A stretch of 64,000 nucleotides of DNA, from the NCBI RefSeq assembly GCF_004364635.1, contig NZ_SOAX01000006.1:115707-179706 (forward strand). The letters are read 5' to 3'. Position 1 is the stretch's first letter, and the number at the start of each line of letters is the position of its first letter. Position numbers and translations under genes: made by a program. Below are positions 8,941 to 18,460 of this stretch, piece after piece. Under the pieces are notes generated by a model. That model did no database searches, was not told the origin of the DNA, and saw only the letters and a list, made by a program, of their open reading frames with translations. This stretch comes from Halospina denitrificans. Its GTDB lineage: Bacteria; Pseudomonadota; Gammaproteobacteria; Pseudomonadales; Oleiphilaceae.

Positions 8941-9606
8941 TTGTTACAGGAAGCGCACCCGTATTCGTGTCCGGTCTGTGAATCGGTAGCACCCCATTTT
9001 TTCATGAGCGTGGCGGAGCGTCATTATTACCGGTGCCCGGACTGCATGGCCACGTTTCTGGCCCCGGATCAGCGTCCGCTGCCCTCCGCGGAGAAGGCTG
9101 AATACGACCAGCACCGGAATGACGTTAGCGATCCCGGGTACCGCCGTTTTCTGGGCAGACTTGCGGATGTGCTCATGCCGCGCCTTGACCCCGGCGCCAG
9201 GGGGCTGGATTTCGGCTGTGGACCCGGCCCTGCGCTGATTGCCATGCTGAATGAGTCCGGATTCCAGACCCTCGGGTACGATCCCTTCTGCGCCCCGGAT
9301 CAGCGCCTGCTGTCGGATACCTACGACTTCGTTACCTGTACCGAGGTGGTTGAGCACCTGCACGATCCGGCCGGCACCTTCCAGCTTCTGGATCAGTGCC
9401 TGAATCCCGGCGGCTGGCTGGGCGTGATGACCTGTTTCCAGACGGACGATGAGCGGTTCGCCGGCTGGCATTACCGGCGTGATCCGACCCATGTCGTATT
9501 CTACCGTCAGGAGACGATGCGGGTGCTGGCCGGGCGTTTCGGGTGGGAGTGCACGATTCCGCGCAAGGATGTGGCGCTGTTCCGGAAGGCAGGGAGGGCT
9601 GGGTGA
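8941..9606 (+). CDS. Class I SAM-dependent methyltransferase with Cys4 N-terminus
   Basis: A 221-residue protein. An N-terminal zinc-ribbon-like CPVC...CPDC pair (residues 10-37) precedes a methyltransferase domain with the motif GLDFGCGPGPAL (near 87) and a TEVVEHLHDP segment typical of ubiE/COQ5-like folds. The start is TTG at 8941, supported by AAGGAG 9 bases upstream. It diverges from arsM across 94 bases and ends one base before the convergent fdxA. The methyl acceptor is unknown. The zinc ribbon plus methyltransferase layout is seen in small-molecule and sugar methyltransferases. Confidence 0.82.
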   Translation: MLQEAHPYSCPVCESVAPHFFMSVAERHYYRCPDCMATFLAPDQRPLPSAEKAEYDQHRNDVSDPGYRRFLGRLADVLMPRLDPGARGLDFGCGPGPALIAMLNESGFQTLGYDPFCAPDQRLLSDTYDFVTCTEVVEHLHDPAGTFQLLDQCLNPGGWLGVMTCFQTDDERFAGWHYRRDPTHVVFYRQETMRVLAGRFGWECTIPRKDVALFRKAGRAG

Positions 9607-9933
9607 TCAGCCCTCTTCGAGATACTGCTTCTTGCCGGGGACACCATCCCACTCCTCGGCATCCGGCGGCGGATCCTTCTTCTCGGTGATGTTGGGCCAC
9701 TTGGCGGCCATATCCGCATTGATTTCCAGGAATACGGCCTGATCGTCCGGCACTTCGTCCTCGGAGTAGATCGCTTCGGCGGGACACTCGGGCTCACAGA
9801 GGGCGCAGTCGATGCACTCGTCCGGATCAATGGCCAGGAAATTGGGCCCTTCATAGAAGCAGTCCACGGGACAGACTTCCACGCAATCCGTGTATTTGCA
9901 CTTGATGCAGTTCTCTGTAACAACAAAGGTCAT
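9607..9933 (-). CDS. fdxA: Seven-iron ferredoxin FdxA
   Basis: A 108-residue ferredoxin with two cluster motifs. The N-terminal [19 protein letters not shown] supplies ligands for a [3Fe-4S]/[4Fe-4S] pair, and [14 protein letters not shown] supplies the second set. An acidic C-terminal extension is typical of the Pseudomonas/Azotobacter FdxA type. It acts as a low-potential electron carrier in the cytoplasm. The gene is downstream of mutS on the same strand, as in many Pseudomonas relatives, with a short hairpin between them. An AGGA-containing site precedes the ATG. Confidence 0.93.
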   Translation of the reverse strand: MTFVVTENCIKCKYTDCVEVCPVDCFYEGPNFLAIDPDECIDCALCEPECPAEAIYSEDEVPDDQAVFLEINADMAAKWPNITEKKDPPPDAEEWDGVPGKKQYLEEG

Positions 9934-9972
9934 GATTGAATCCTGCTTTTCATCAGAGCCGGCTATTCTAGG

Positions 9973-10018
9973 GTGCCGTGGTCATGCCTGCAAGCCGTAC
10001 CCCCTAGCATGACGGCAC
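9973..10018. repeat. Intergenic hairpin between mutS and fdxA
   Basis: GTCATGC (9981-9987) pairs with GCATGAC (10007-10013). GTGCC (9973-9977) pairs with GGCAC (10014-10018), leaving a 3-base bulge on the left. No T-run follows on the minus strand, so it is a REP-like or weak terminator structure rather than a clear intrinsic terminator. Confidence 0.45.
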
Positions 10019-10044
10019 TCCGCCTTCGCCGGCAATGACCGACC

Positions 10045-12648
10045 TCAAGATGAGGGGTTGAGTCGTGCTTCCAGCTGCTCGCGCAACTCGTAGAGCCGGT
10101 TGAGCGCCTGGCGTGGCGTCATGTCGTCCGGGTTCAGCTCCAGGAGCGCGTTTTCCTCCGGCGAGGGCTCCAGGCTGGCAAACATATCGGCCTGCAGGGT
10201 GGCTGGCGCCGGGGTGCTGGAAGAAGCGGGTTCCGCCGCGTTTGCCGATTCCAGTTCCCTGAGTTTGCTCCGAGCATTGTCGATCACCTCTGGGGGAACC
10301 CCCGCCAGCTGTGCCACCTGGAGCCCGTAGCTCTGGTTTGCCGGCCCTTCATGGACACTGTGCAGGAAAACGATGCGATCGTCGTGCTCTGTGGCGGTAA
10401 GATGAACATTGCAGGCATGGCCAACGTGCTCGGGCAGGGCGGTCAGCTCGAAGTAATGGGTGGCGAAGAGCGTGTAGCTCTTGACCCTGCGGGCGAGGCG
10501 TTCCGCCGCCGCCCAGGCCAGGGACAGGCCGTCGAAGGTGCTGGTGCCTCGCCCGACCTCATCCATCAACACCAGGCTTTCCGGGGTGGCGTTGTGGAGG
10601 ATGTTGGCGGTCTCGGTCATTTCCACCATGAAGGTGGAGCGGCCGCTGGCGATGTCATCCGAGGCGCCCATGCGTGTGAATATGCGGTCCACCGGTCCCA
10701 GGACGGCGCTTTCCGCCGGGACATGGCTGCCGGTATAGGCGAGCAGGGCAATCAGCGCTGCCTGGCGCATATAGGTGGACTTACCGCCCATGTTGGGGCC
10801 GGTAATGATGAGCATGCGGCGCTCTTCGTCCAGGTGCAGGTCGTTGGGGACAAAGGGGTCGTCCTGCAGGAATTCCACGACCGGGTGGCGCCCCTGTTGG
10901 ATTTCCAGCCCCGGATTTTCCGAGAAATCCGGTGGATTGAAGCGCAGTGTCTGGGCCCGCTCCGCAAAATTGGCCAGCACGTCCAGCTCGCACAGGGCGG
11001 CCGCCGTATCCTGGAGTGGACCGATATCGCCGGCAATCTGTTCCACCAGTTCGTCGTAAAGACCCTTCTCCCGGGCCAGGGCGCGGCTCTTGGCGCTCAG
11101 GGCCTTGTCCTCGAACTCCTTGAGCTCCGGCGTGATGAAGCGCTCGGCGTTCTTGAGGGTCTGGCGGCGAATGTAGCCCGTGGGCGCCTGGTCGGACTGG
11201 CTCCGGCTGATCTCGATGTAATAGCCATGCACCCGGTTGTAACCCACCTTGAGCGTGGAGATGCCGGTGCGCTCGCGCTCGCGTTCCTCAACCTGGACCA
11301 GGTAGGCTCCGGCGTTCTCGCTCAGGCTGGCCAGTTCGTCCAGGGTTTCGTCGTAGCCGCCCCGGATCACGCCGCCATCGCGGATGACCACCGGTGGGTT
11401 GTCCACGATGGCCTTTTCCAGCACGGCGGCGAGTTGCGGGTACTGGCCGATACGCTCGGCAAGGCCGGCAACGTGTTCCGACGGAGTGGACGCCATCGCC
11501 TCCTGGAGTTCCGGGAGGCGGTTGAGGGCATCGCGCAGGCGAGCCAGGTCCCGTGGCCGGGCGGAGCGCAGGCCCACCCGGGACAGGATACGCTCGATGT
11601 CGCCGATGCCCTTCAGGATGTCATGGATGGGCTCGTGGTGGTGGCCGTCGAGCAGGGCGCTGACCGCGTCCCGGCGCTGGCTGACGGTGTCGATATCGCG
11701 CAGTGGCCGGTGCAGCCAGCGGCGCAGAAGGCGTCCGCCCATGGCCGTGGCCGTGCGATCCATGACCCAGGCCAGGGTATGCTGCTGGCCGCCATTGAGG
11801 TTGGTGTCGATTTCCAGGTTTCGCCGGCTGGCCGCATCCATGAGCACGCTTTCCTCACGGCGTTCCCGCGAGAGCCTGCGGATGTGTGGCAGCTGGTTAC
11901 GCTGGGTATCACGCGCGTACTGGAGCAGGCAGCCCGCAGCCTGGATCGCCAGGGTCAGGTCCTCACAGCCGAAGCCGCGCAGGTCCTGGACCTGGAGCTG
12001 GCGGGTCAGCAGGCGATGGGCGCTGTCCATTTCGAAATGCCAGGGCCCCTGCCGGCGGATGCCGGTGTAGCCCTCAAGAAGCTGGGTGTAGGGGAAGTCC
12101 TCGCTGACCAGGATCTCGGCCGGCCGCAGGCGCTGGAGTTCGGCGGTAAGTGCCTCCTCACCTTCCAGCTCCTGGACCGCGAAATGGCCTGAGGACAGCT
12201 CCAGGCTGGCAATGCCGAAGGCCCCGCGATGGCAGTGGATCGCGATCAACAGGTTATCCCGGCGCTCCTCAAGGAGTGCCTCGTCACTCAGTGTTCCCGG
12301 CGTTACGATACGGACTACGCGACGTTCCACCGGCCCCTTGCTGGCTTCGGGGTCTCCGGTCTGCTCGCAGATGGCGATGGAATGGCCGCCGCGCACCAGC
12401 CGCGCAATATAGTTCTCCGCGGAATGGTAGGGTACCCCGGCCATGGGAACCGGCTGCCCTGCGGACTGGCCGCGTGCGGTCAGGGTAATATCGAGGAGCT
12501 CGGCGGCCTTGCGGGCGTCGTCGTAGAATAGTTCGTAGAAATCGCCCATGCGGTAGAAGAACAGCTCGTCGGGATGTTCCGCCTTGAGCTGCAGATACTG
12601 GCGCATCATGGGCGTGTGATTGCTGAGTTCGGGTTCGGCTGCGGACAT
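10045..12648 (-). CDS. mutS: DNA mismatch repair protein MutS
   Basis: An 867-residue MutS that recognises mismatches and recruits MutL. It has the N-terminal mismatch-binding domain with the [12 protein letters not shown] signature containing the Phe-x-Glu intercalating pair. The ATPase domain carries Walker [15 protein letters not shown], Walker [17 protein letters not shown] and the FATHYFELT motif. The start at 12648 ([15 protein letters not shown]) aligns with the usual MutS N-terminus; an in-frame GTG at 12666 would add six residues. It diverges from pncC across about 50 bases. Confidence 0.97.
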   Translation of the reverse strand: MSAAEPELSNHTPMMRQYLQLKAEHPDELFFYRMGDFYELFYDDARKAAELLDITLTARGQSAGQPVPMAGVPYHSAENYIARLVRGGHSIAICEQTGDPEASKGPVERRVVRIVTPGTLSDEALLEERRDNLLIAIHCHRGAFGIASLELSSGHFAVQELEGEEALTAELQRLRPAEILVSEDFPYTQLLEGYTGIRRQGPWHFEMDSAHRLLTRQLQVQDLRGFGCEDLTLAIQAAGCLLQYARDTQRNQLPHIRRLSRERREESVLMDAASRRNLEIDTNLNGGQQHTLAWVMDRTATAMGGRLLRRWLHRPLRDIDTVSQRRDAVSALLDGHHHEPIHDILKGIGDIERILSRVGLRSARPRDLARLRDALNRLPELQEAMASTPSEHVAGLAERIGQYPQLAAVLEKAIVDNPPVVIRDGGVIRGGYDETLDELASLSENAGAYLVQVEERERERTGISTLKVGYNRVHGYYIEISRSQSDQAPTGYIRRQTLKNAERFITPELKEFEDKALSAKSRALAREKGLYDELVEQIAGDIGPLQDTAAALCELDVLANFAERAQTLRFNPPDFSENPGLEIQQGRHPVVEFLQDDPFVPNDLHLDEERRMLIITGPNMGGKSTYMRQAALIALLAYTGSHVPAESAVLGPVDRIFTRMGASDDIASGRSTFMVEMTETANILHNATPESLVLMDEVGRGTSTFDGLSLAWAAAERLARRVKSYTLFATHYFELTALPEHVGHACNVHLTATEHDDRIVFLHSVHEGPANQSYGLQVAQLAGVPPEVIDNARSKLRELESANAAEPASSSTPAPATLQADMFASLEPSPEENALLELNPDDMTPRQALNRLYELREQLEARLNPSS

Positions 12649-12697
12649 GGCGTCGATTCTAGACACTTGAAGGCTGGAATGAAACGGAGAAAGACCA

Positions 12698-13204
12698 ATG
12701 AATGAGGTGAGCGATCAGGCCCTTCAGGAAGCGGCCACGGAGCTGGGGTTGGTGCTGTGTGAACAGGCCAGACGGATGGCGACGGCTGAGTCCTGCACCG
12801 GCGGCTGGGTGGCAAAGATGCTTACCGATACGGCGGGCAGTTCCGATTACTTCGAGGCGGGTCTGGTGACCTATAGTAATACGGCCAAGGAAAAGCTCAT
12901 TGCCGTGACTCCATCATCCCTTGAAAAGCATGGAGCTGTCTCCGAGGCCGTTGTCAGGGAGATGGTGTCCGGAGCGATCGCGGTAACCGGCGCTGATGTA
13001 GCCATTGCGATCAGTGGTGTGGCCGGGCCTGGTGGTGGTAGTGATGATAAGCCGGTTGGCACGGTCTGGTTCGCCTGGGGCGATACCATTGAGGAGCCCG
13101 AAGCGGTGTGCCAGCGCTTCTCCGGCGGCCGTGATGCGGTGCGGCGCCAGTCCGTGCTGTTTGCCTTGCAGGGAGTGCGGCGTTATCTGCAGGATACCCG
13201 TTGA
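12698..13204 (+). CDS. pncC: Nicotinamide-nucleotide amidohydrolase PncC (CinA C-terminal type)
   Basis: A 168-residue stand-alone CinA C-terminal domain. It deamidates nicotinamide mononucleotide to nicotinic acid mononucleotide in NAD recycling. Characteristic segments are [16 protein letters not shown] (residues 27-42), the SNTAKEKLI region and the [20 protein letters not shown] block. It lies directly upstream of recA, the common gammaproteobacterial order. RecA has its own SOS promoter starting at the pncC stop, so the two are only partly co-expressed. The GAGAAAGA site upstream supports the ATG at 12698. Confidence 0.93.
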   Translation: MNEVSDQALQEAATELGLVLCEQARRMATAESCTGGWVAKMLTDTAGSSDYFEAGLVTYSNTAKEKLIAVTPSSLEKHGAVSEAVVREMVSGAIAVTGADVAIAISGVAGPGGGSDDKPVGTVWFAWGDTIEEPEAVCQRFSGGRDAVRRQSVLFALQGVRRYLQDTR

Positions 13205-13248
13205 ATGATTGATCAGGGCTGTGCATAATACTGTCCAAGTATACAGTA
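13201..13248 (+). promoter_or_regulatory. recA promoter with LexA (SOS) box
   Basis: The sequence TACTGT-N8-ACAGTA at 13229-13248 contains a perfect CTGT-N8-ACAG LexA core (13231-13246). A -35-like TTGAAT (13201-13206) and a -10-like CATAAT (13224-13229) have 17-base spacing, so LexA would sit on the transcription start. The operator ends 19 bases before the recA ATG. Confidence 0.92.
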
Positions 13249-13267
13249 ACCAGATAAGGCGGAAACA

Positions 13268-14347
13268 ATGGACGACAATCGCAAGAAAGCACTGAACTCG
13301 GCGCTGTCGCAGATTGAGAGGCAGTTCGGCAAGGGCGCCGTCATGAAGATGGGTGACCAGCCGCGCGAGGCCATGCCCGCCGTCTCCACCGGCTCACTCG
13401 GGCTGGATGTGGCCCTGGGTATTGGTGGCCTGCCACTGGGGCGCGTCGTCGAGATCTTCGGACCGGAGAGCTCGGGCAAGACAACACTCACCCTGGAAGT
13501 GATTGCCGAGGCCCAGAAAGCGGGCAAGACCTGTGCCTTTGTGGATGCCGAGCACGCCCTGGATCCTGTCTATGCCGAAAAGCTGGGTGTGGACATCAAC
13601 GAACTGCTGGTGTCCCAGCCGGATACCGGCGAACAGGCGCTTGAAATCTGCGACATGCTGGTGCGCTCTGGCGCCGTGGATGTGGTGATTGTCGACTCCG
13701 TTGCCGCCCTGACGCCCAAGGCGGAAATCGAGGGTGAAATGGGCGACTCCCATGTCGGCCTCCAGGCACGGCTGATGTCCCAGGCGCTGCGCAAGCTGAC
13801 CGCGAGTGTCAAAACCGCCAATACCATGCTGGTGTTCATCAACCAGATCCGCATGAAGATCGGTGTGATGTTCGGCAGCCCAGAGACCACGACCGGCGGT
13901 AATGCCCTCAAGTTCTACTCCTCCGTTCGTCTGGATATCCGCCGCACCGGCTCGGTCAAGGAAGGTGACGAGGTGACCGGCAACGAGACGCGCGTCAAGG
14001 TGGTCAAGAACAAGGTGGCGCCGCCTTTCCGGCAGGCGGAATTCCAGATCATGTACGGAACCGGTATCAACAGGCTGGCGGAAATCGTGGATATTGGCGT
14101 CAAGGAGGGCTTTGTTGAGAAGTCCGGCGCCTGGTACAGCTATAATGGCAACAAGATCGGGCAGGGTAAGGCCAATGCCAGCAAGTTCCTGCAGGATAAT
14201 CCTGAAACGGCTGCGGAAATTGAGCATAAGATCCGGGAGAAGCTGATGCCGAAACCCGATCAGAAGTCCGATCAGAAAGAGGAAGCCCCGGCTGAATCCG
14301 CTGACGCATCGACCACGTCCGAAGATGCCAGCGAGGACCTGATCTGA
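13268..14347 (+). CDS. recA: Recombinase RecA
   Basis: A 359-residue RecA that forms nucleoprotein filaments for strand exchange and triggers LexA self-cleavage. Walker A is [10 protein letters not shown] (near 67-76), followed by [10 protein letters not shown], the Walker B region [10 protein letters not shown] and the DNA-binding loops around [18 protein letters not shown]. The C-terminus is strongly acidic (Glu/Asp/Ser), as in halotolerant species. Transcription is under a LexA box. RecX, the usual next gene, is not present; a YheU-like gene follows instead. Confidence 0.98.
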   Translation: MDDNRKKALNSALSQIERQFGKGAVMKMGDQPREAMPAVSTGSLGLDVALGIGGLPLGRVVEIFGPESSGKTTLTLEVIAEAQKAGKTCAFVDAEHALDPVYAEKLGVDINELLVSQPDTGEQALEICDMLVRSGAVDVVIVDSVAALTPKAEIEGEMGDSHVGLQARLMSQALRKLTASVKTANTMLVFINQIRMKIGVMFGSPETTTGGNALKFYSSVRLDIRRTGSVKEGDEVTGNETRVKVVKNKVAPPFRQAEFQIMYGTGINRLAEIVDIGVKEGFVEKSGAWYSYNGNKIGQGKANASKFLQDNPETAAEIEHKIREKLMPKPDQKSDQKEEAPAESADASTTSEDASEDLI

Positions 14348-14363
14348 AAACAGGAATGCACCC

Positions 14364-14630
14364 ATGATCATTCCGCTTGAAAGCCTCTCCGACGAAGCAC
14401 GGCAGGGGCTTGTAGACGAATACTGCATGCGGGAAAACGGGAGCAATGAAACCGAGGATCCGCTGGAGGCCTGTCGGCAGGGTGTGGAAAAGGCCTTGTC
14501 CGAAGGTCGACTGCTGGTCCTGTATACGCCCTATAACCCGAATCAGGTGGCCGCACTTGTTCCTGCTGACCAGCTCGGCGAAAAGGAAAAGGCAGAGGTC
14601 TACGAAGAGCCTGGGGGCTCGAGCGAATGA
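14364..14630 (+). CDS. YheU-like UPF0270 family protein
   Basis: An 88-residue small acidic protein. Its N-terminus MIIPLESLSDEARQGLVDEY resembles the start of YheU/UPF0270 proteins (MxIPxxxLSPExLxxLIExF), and the conserved VLVWS-like strand appears as RLLVLYTP. Function of the family is unknown. It begins 16 bases after recA and overlaps the next gene by 4 bases (ATGA), so it is probably translated from the recA transcript and could be SOS-induced. Confidence 0.65.
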   Translation: MIIPLESLSDEARQGLVDEYCMRENGSNETEDPLEACRQGVEKALSEGRLLVLYTPYNPNQVAALVPADQLGEKEKAEVYEEPGGSSE

Positions 14631-15346
14631 ATACCTGGTCAATACTTGGCATTGACCGGACGCAGGATCCGGAAGCGATTGAGAGCGCCTATGAATACCA
14701 GCTCCGGTTTGTGGATCCTGACACGGATCCCGATGCCTACCGGGCGCTGAGGCGCGCTTACGAGAACGCCATGCAGGAAGCGGGGGCCGCCCCGCAGGAT
14801 GAGGATTTCGGGGCCGAGGAGGAAGATGCTTCTCCGGAAACCGTGGAGATGCCACCACCTCCGAGCCAGGAAGCTGAAATTCACGCCGGGCAGGTGATGA
14901 CGGAACTGGAAACCGTGTTCTCGAATCCCGGCTGGCGCGATGACATCCGGCGCTGGCGCGCCCAGCTTGAAGGGGAGAAGGCCCACAAGTCCGGGGTTAC
15001 AGAGGTACTCCGCTTTCGCGTCTTCGAGTTTCTTTCCCGACAGGCTACCTCGGAAGACGGGGTCCTGCATTCGGATATCATGGAGTACCTGGATGAGCGG
15101 CTGGGATGGCACGCCAACCGTCGGCAGCTCGAAAAGGCCTTTCCCCAAAACCGGGTGGATGCAATTCTGGGGGAGGCCACACCATCGGGGCACTCGGCGT
15201 CATCACCCCTGGATATCGGGCCCTTCCCGGACTCCGGCAATGGTGGTGATCTGCCCCAGGGCCTCCCGAAAGGCATCGGATTTGCGCTTATCGGATGGGT
15301 AGTGATTCTGATGATATTGACGATTCTGTTCGGGGGGATGCGTTAA
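14627..15346 (+). CDS. Tail-anchored J-domain-like protein without HPD
   Basis: A 239-residue protein. The first 50 residues look like a J-domain (WSILGIDRTQDPEAIESAYEY, then YRALRRAYENAM), but the HPD signature needed to stimulate Hsp70 is replaced by VDPDTDP. A Glu/Pro-rich linker (about 55-85), a helical middle part and one C-terminal membrane helix (GFALIGWVVILMILTILFGG) follow. It is thus likely anchored by its tail in the inner membrane. It is translationally coupled to the YheU-like gene behind recA. Function unknown; a degenerate co-chaperone or scaffold is possible. Confidence 0.7.
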   Translation: MNTWSILGIDRTQDPEAIESAYEYQLRFVDPDTDPDAYRALRRAYENAMQEAGAAPQDEDFGAEEEDASPETVEMPPPPSQEAEIHAGQVMTELETVFSNPGWRDDIRRWRAQLEGEKAHKSGVTEVLRFRVFEFLSRQATSEDGVLHSDIMEYLDERLGWHANRRQLEKAFPQNRVDAILGEATPSGHSASSPLDIGPFPDSGNGGDLPQGLPKGIGFALIGWVVILMILTILFGGMR

Positions 15347-15361
15347 GGGGCGCAAGTCCCG

Positions 15362-15883
15362 TTAACGCCTGTACCGGGCCATCTGGCGGCGACAGAAGGC
15401 TTCTATCTGAGACAGGGCATTATCAATAGCTCTGGAGTAGTTCTGGCGCTCCACGCAGTAGTTGAACTGGATGCCAATCCGGTAGGACCCGTCCTCCTCT
15501 CTGACGCGGCTCACGACGTGACCGCAGACGTTGGACTGCGTGATGTAATGACCCCGGAAATCCAGCAGTATCCGGGCGCCGGTTTTCAGGTCCTGGTCTG
15601 TCTTGAGGGCAGTGCCGTAGCGGTTGATGTCGACACAGTCCACTTCGTGGCTGGTCCTTTCCCAGCCAATCAGGCGTCGTGCCCGAATGCGCACACTGAG
15701 GCAGGGGGCGTCGAAACGGGGTTGAATGCGCTGCTCACCTGCTGTGTCTTCTTCGGAATGGGCGTCGTTAGCGGGTGGCATGTCGCGTGCCGTGCTGTTC
15801 CCCTCGGACGTCTGATCACGAAAAACAAGTGGAAAGCCCCCCACATCGGCTGAAACGCTGTCAGTTTCGCTGTAAGTGCTCAT
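15362..15883 (-). CDS. PilZ domain protein
   Basis: A 173-residue protein with a disordered acidic N-terminus (about 1-50) and one PilZ domain. The c-di-GMP contact motifs are RIQPR (RxxxR) and DINRYG in place of (D/N)xSxxG, so the serine is replaced by Asn. C-terminal residues are basic. Binding of c-di-GMP is plausible but may be weakened. It is convergent with the J-like gene (15-base gap) and divergent from the Lon-like protease gene. A REC-GGDEF gene is also present in the window (47126). Confidence 0.8.
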   Translation of the reverse strand: MSTYSETDSVSADVGGFPLVFRDQTSEGNSTARDMPPANDAHSEEDTAGEQRIQPRFDAPCLSVRIRARRLIGWERTSHEVDCVDINRYGTALKTDQDLKTGARILLDFRGHYITQSNVCGHVVSRVREEDGSYRIGIQFNYCVERQNYSRAIDNALSQIEAFCRRQMARYRR

Positions 15884-15983
15884 GGGTCTGCTCTTGCTCT
15901 CCTCACATCCTGTTGTGCTTGTAATTGGTAACAGAAGATTCTCGCGTAATCGCGATAGAGCGCAAAGCCAACTTTCGCCCTCA

Positions 15984-15999
15984 CGTGACCTGTGTCACA
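15984..15999. promoter_or_regulatory. CRP/Vfr-like operator and candidate promoter
   Basis: CGTGA-CCTGTG-TCACA at 15984-15999 matches the CRP/Vfr half-site pair TGTGA-N6-TCACA except for one base. It lies in the 198-base divergent region between the PilZ gene and the Lon-like gene. Downstream, TTGTCA (16015-16020) and TAAAGT (16037-16042), spaced by 16 bases, are a candidate promoter for the protease gene. Confidence 0.45.
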
Positions 16000-16081
16000 T
16001 TTGCGACATTACCCTTGTCATGGCAGTACAGCCCTGTAAAGTGCCACCCCTACAGATTCCGAACCAGAATGGGCCATTCGA

Positions 16082-18460
16082 TTGAAACCACTTGCGACAA
16101 AACAGCTCTATAAAGCCTGTGTTCTCAAGGAGCTTCCCTTTGCCAGCACGGATGCGCTGGAGCCGCTCAACGAGATTGTTGGCCAGGATCGCGCCCGTGA
16201 GGCGGTACGTTTTGCACTGGCAATGCCCCACAACGGCTACAACGTCTATGCCCTCGGCCGCTCGGGGCTGGGCAAGCGGACCATGATGCTGCGCTATCTG
16301 GAACAGAAGCCCGAACCGACGGAAAAAGCCAGTGACTGGTGCTATGTCGCCAATTATGACGATCCGCGCAACCCCAGGGTGCTGCGCCTGCCCGGAGGCA
16401 CGGGTGATCGGCTTCGACAGGATGTGGACCGCCTTGTATCCCGCCTGGTGAAGGTGATTCCCCAGGCCTTTGACAGTGATACCTACCAGAGCCGCTTTGA
16501 GGACCTGAAGCAACGCTATGCGGTTCGTCAGGAACAGGCGCTCAATGCTCTCTCGGAAGAGGCGCGCCAGCATAATGTGGACCTTTCCATGAGTACGCCG
16601 GGCGGCTATCGACTGACGGCGATGAATGGGGATGAGCCGCATACCAATGAGTCTTTCAGTGCCCTTTCCGAGGAGGAGAAACGCAGCTTCGAGGAAACGA
16701 TCCGGGATCTTGAGAAAAAGCTGCGGCGCGTGATTCGCCAGATTGCGGAATGGGAGGAAGAGCACGCGGAACAGCAGCACAAGCTCAACGAGGAAACGCT
16801 GGACCACGTTTCGTCCCACCTGATTGATGAACTTGCTGAGCGCTATGGCGACTACCCCGGGGTGGCCGAGCATTTCCAGGCCATGAAGAGCGATATTGCG
16901 GAGAACCTGGACATCTTTCTCGAGGATGGTGAAGATAAGGCCGCCTTTGCCTACGCTTCTCTTGAACAGCGCCTGCCGCGGCGGTACCGGATCAATCTGC
17001 TGGTAAGCCGCACCGATGACAGTGTACCCGTGGTTGTGGAGGAGAACCCCACTTATCACAACCTGTTCGGTTTCATCGAGAATGTGACCTACAAGGGGAC
17101 AGTCTACACCGACTTTTCCCTGATCCGTCCAGGCAGCCTGCACCGTGCGAACGGCGGTTACCTGCTGATGGATGCTACCAAAGTGCTCGAGCATGCCTTT
17201 GTCTGGGACGCCCTCAAGCGGGCCCTTCGTTCCCGGGAGATCAGCATCCATTCCCTGGAAAGGGAGCTGACCCTCTCGGGTACCATCTCGCTCGAGCCGG
17301 AAGCGGTGCCACTGGATGTGAAGCTTGTGCTCTTCGGGGATCGTGATACCTGGCTGGTGCTTCAGGAGTACGATCCAGAGTTTGCGGAGCTGTTCCGGGT
17401 AACCGCGGATTTCGAGAACGAGATGCCGCGCACCACCGACAGTCAGGCACTGTACGCCAAGTTCATTGCCAGTCTCTGCCAGGACAAGAAACTCCTGCCG
17501 TGCAACCGCAAGGCAGTGGCCCGGGTCATTGAGTACAGCGCGCGCCTGGCTGAGCACCAGGACCGGCTCTCGCTGCACGCGGTGGATATTGCCAACCTCC
17601 TGCGTGAGTCGGATTTCCATGCCCGGGAGCTGGAAGCGGGTCGTATCGAGGATGAGCATATCCGCAAAGCCCTGGCCAGCGCCGATTACCGCAGTGGGCG
17701 TATCCGGGATGAATTCCTGCGCGGTTTCAGCGACGGCTCCACGCTTATCTCGCTCCGTGGTGAGGTCGTGGGGCAGATTAATGCCCTGTCGGTGTTATCG
17801 ACGGGGGGCTATGAATTCGGATTGCCGAATCGGATCAGCGCCACCTGTCAGTACGGTGATGGGGATGTCATCCATATTGAGCGGGATGTGAAGCTCAGTG
17901 GATCGATCCACTCCAAGGGGGTCATGATTCTCTCGGCCTGGCTGTCCTCGCGCTTTGCCCGGGAACAGCCCATGCCGCTGACCGCCACGCTGACCTTTGA
18001 ACAGTCCTATGCGGAGATCGACGGCGATAGTGCGTCGCTGGGTGAGCTCTGCGCGATCATCTCGTCGCTGTCTGAGCTGCCCATTCGCCAGGACAGGGCC
18101 GTGACCGGATCCGTGAACCAGTTCGGGGAGGTGCAGCCCGTCGGTGGCGTGAACGAGAAGGTGGAAGGCTTTCATGATGCCTGTGTTGCCCGTGGTGACA
18201 GTAAGGACAAAGCGGTCATCCTGCCTGCCATGAACGTCCAGAACCTGATGTTGGACAGCCGGGTCCGCGATTCCGTTCGGGATCACGGTTTCCAGGTCTA
18301 TCCGGTGACCACCGTCGAAGAGGCTCTGGAGCTGCTGTTGGGGATGCCTGCGGGTACACCGGATAAGCAGGGCCAATACCCTGCCGATACGGTTTACGGG
18401 CGGATTGAGCGCCGTCTCGCGGAACTCAGGCGTCGACAAGACGACGAAAAGTCAGGTTAA
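16082..18460 (+). CDS. Lon-like ATP-dependent protease (AAA+, COG1067 type)
   Basis: A 792-residue LonB/AsrA-like protease. An N-terminal AAA+ core has Walker A ALGRSGLGKRTM (near 58). A long charged coiled-coil insert (about 150-260) and the second half of the ATPase domain follow, then a C-terminal Lon peptidase domain. The catalytic Ser lies in IDGDSASLGEL and the Lys in GGVNEKVEGF. It should degrade misfolded or regulatory cytoplasmic proteins. I accept the TTG at 16082 as start because homologous N-termini begin KPLxxxxLYxxC, but no strong ribosome site is visible. Its end overlaps the convergent alkB gene by 35 bases. Confidence 0.88.
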   Translation: MKPLATKQLYKACVLKELPFASTDALEPLNEIVGQDRAREAVRFALAMPHNGYNVYALGRSGLGKRTMMLRYLEQKPEPTEKASDWCYVANYDDPRNPRVLRLPGGTGDRLRQDVDRLVSRLVKVIPQAFDSDTYQSRFEDLKQRYAVRQEQALNALSEEARQHNVDLSMSTPGGYRLTAMNGDEPHTNESFSALSEEEKRSFEETIRDLEKKLRRVIRQIAEWEEEHAEQQHKLNEETLDHVSSHLIDELAERYGDYPGVAEHFQAMKSDIAENLDIFLEDGEDKAAFAYASLEQRLPRRYRINLLVSRTDDSVPVVVEENPTYHNLFGFIENVTYKGTVYTDFSLIRPGSLHRANGGYLLMDATKVLEHAFVWDALKRALRSREISIHSLERELTLSGTISLEPEAVPLDVKLVLFGDRDTWLVLQEYDPEFAELFRVTADFENEMPRTTDSQALYAKFIASLCQDKKLLPCNRKAVARVIEYSARLAEHQDRLSLHAVDIANLLRESDFHARELEAGRIEDEHIRKALASADYRSGRIRDEFLRGFSDGSTLISLRGEVVGQINALSVLSTGGYEFGLPNRISATCQYGDGDVIHIERDVKLSGSIHSKGVMILSAWLSSRFAREQPMPLTATLTFEQSYAEIDGDSASLGELCAIISSLSELPIRQDRAVTGSVNQFGEVQPVGGVNEKVEGFHDACVARGDSKDKAVILPAMNVQNLMLDSRVRDSVRDHGFQVYPVTTVEEALELLLGMPAGTPDKQGQYPADTVYGRIERRLAELRRRQDDEKSG

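Noticed and set aside
10351..12192. 613-codon plus-strand frame inside mutS
   Set aside because: Antisense shadow in a GC-rich gene; mutS motifs on the minus strand are complete.
15995..17659. 554-codon minus-strand frame opposite the Lon-like gene
   Set aside because: Shadow of a strongly supported protease gene; no domain seen.
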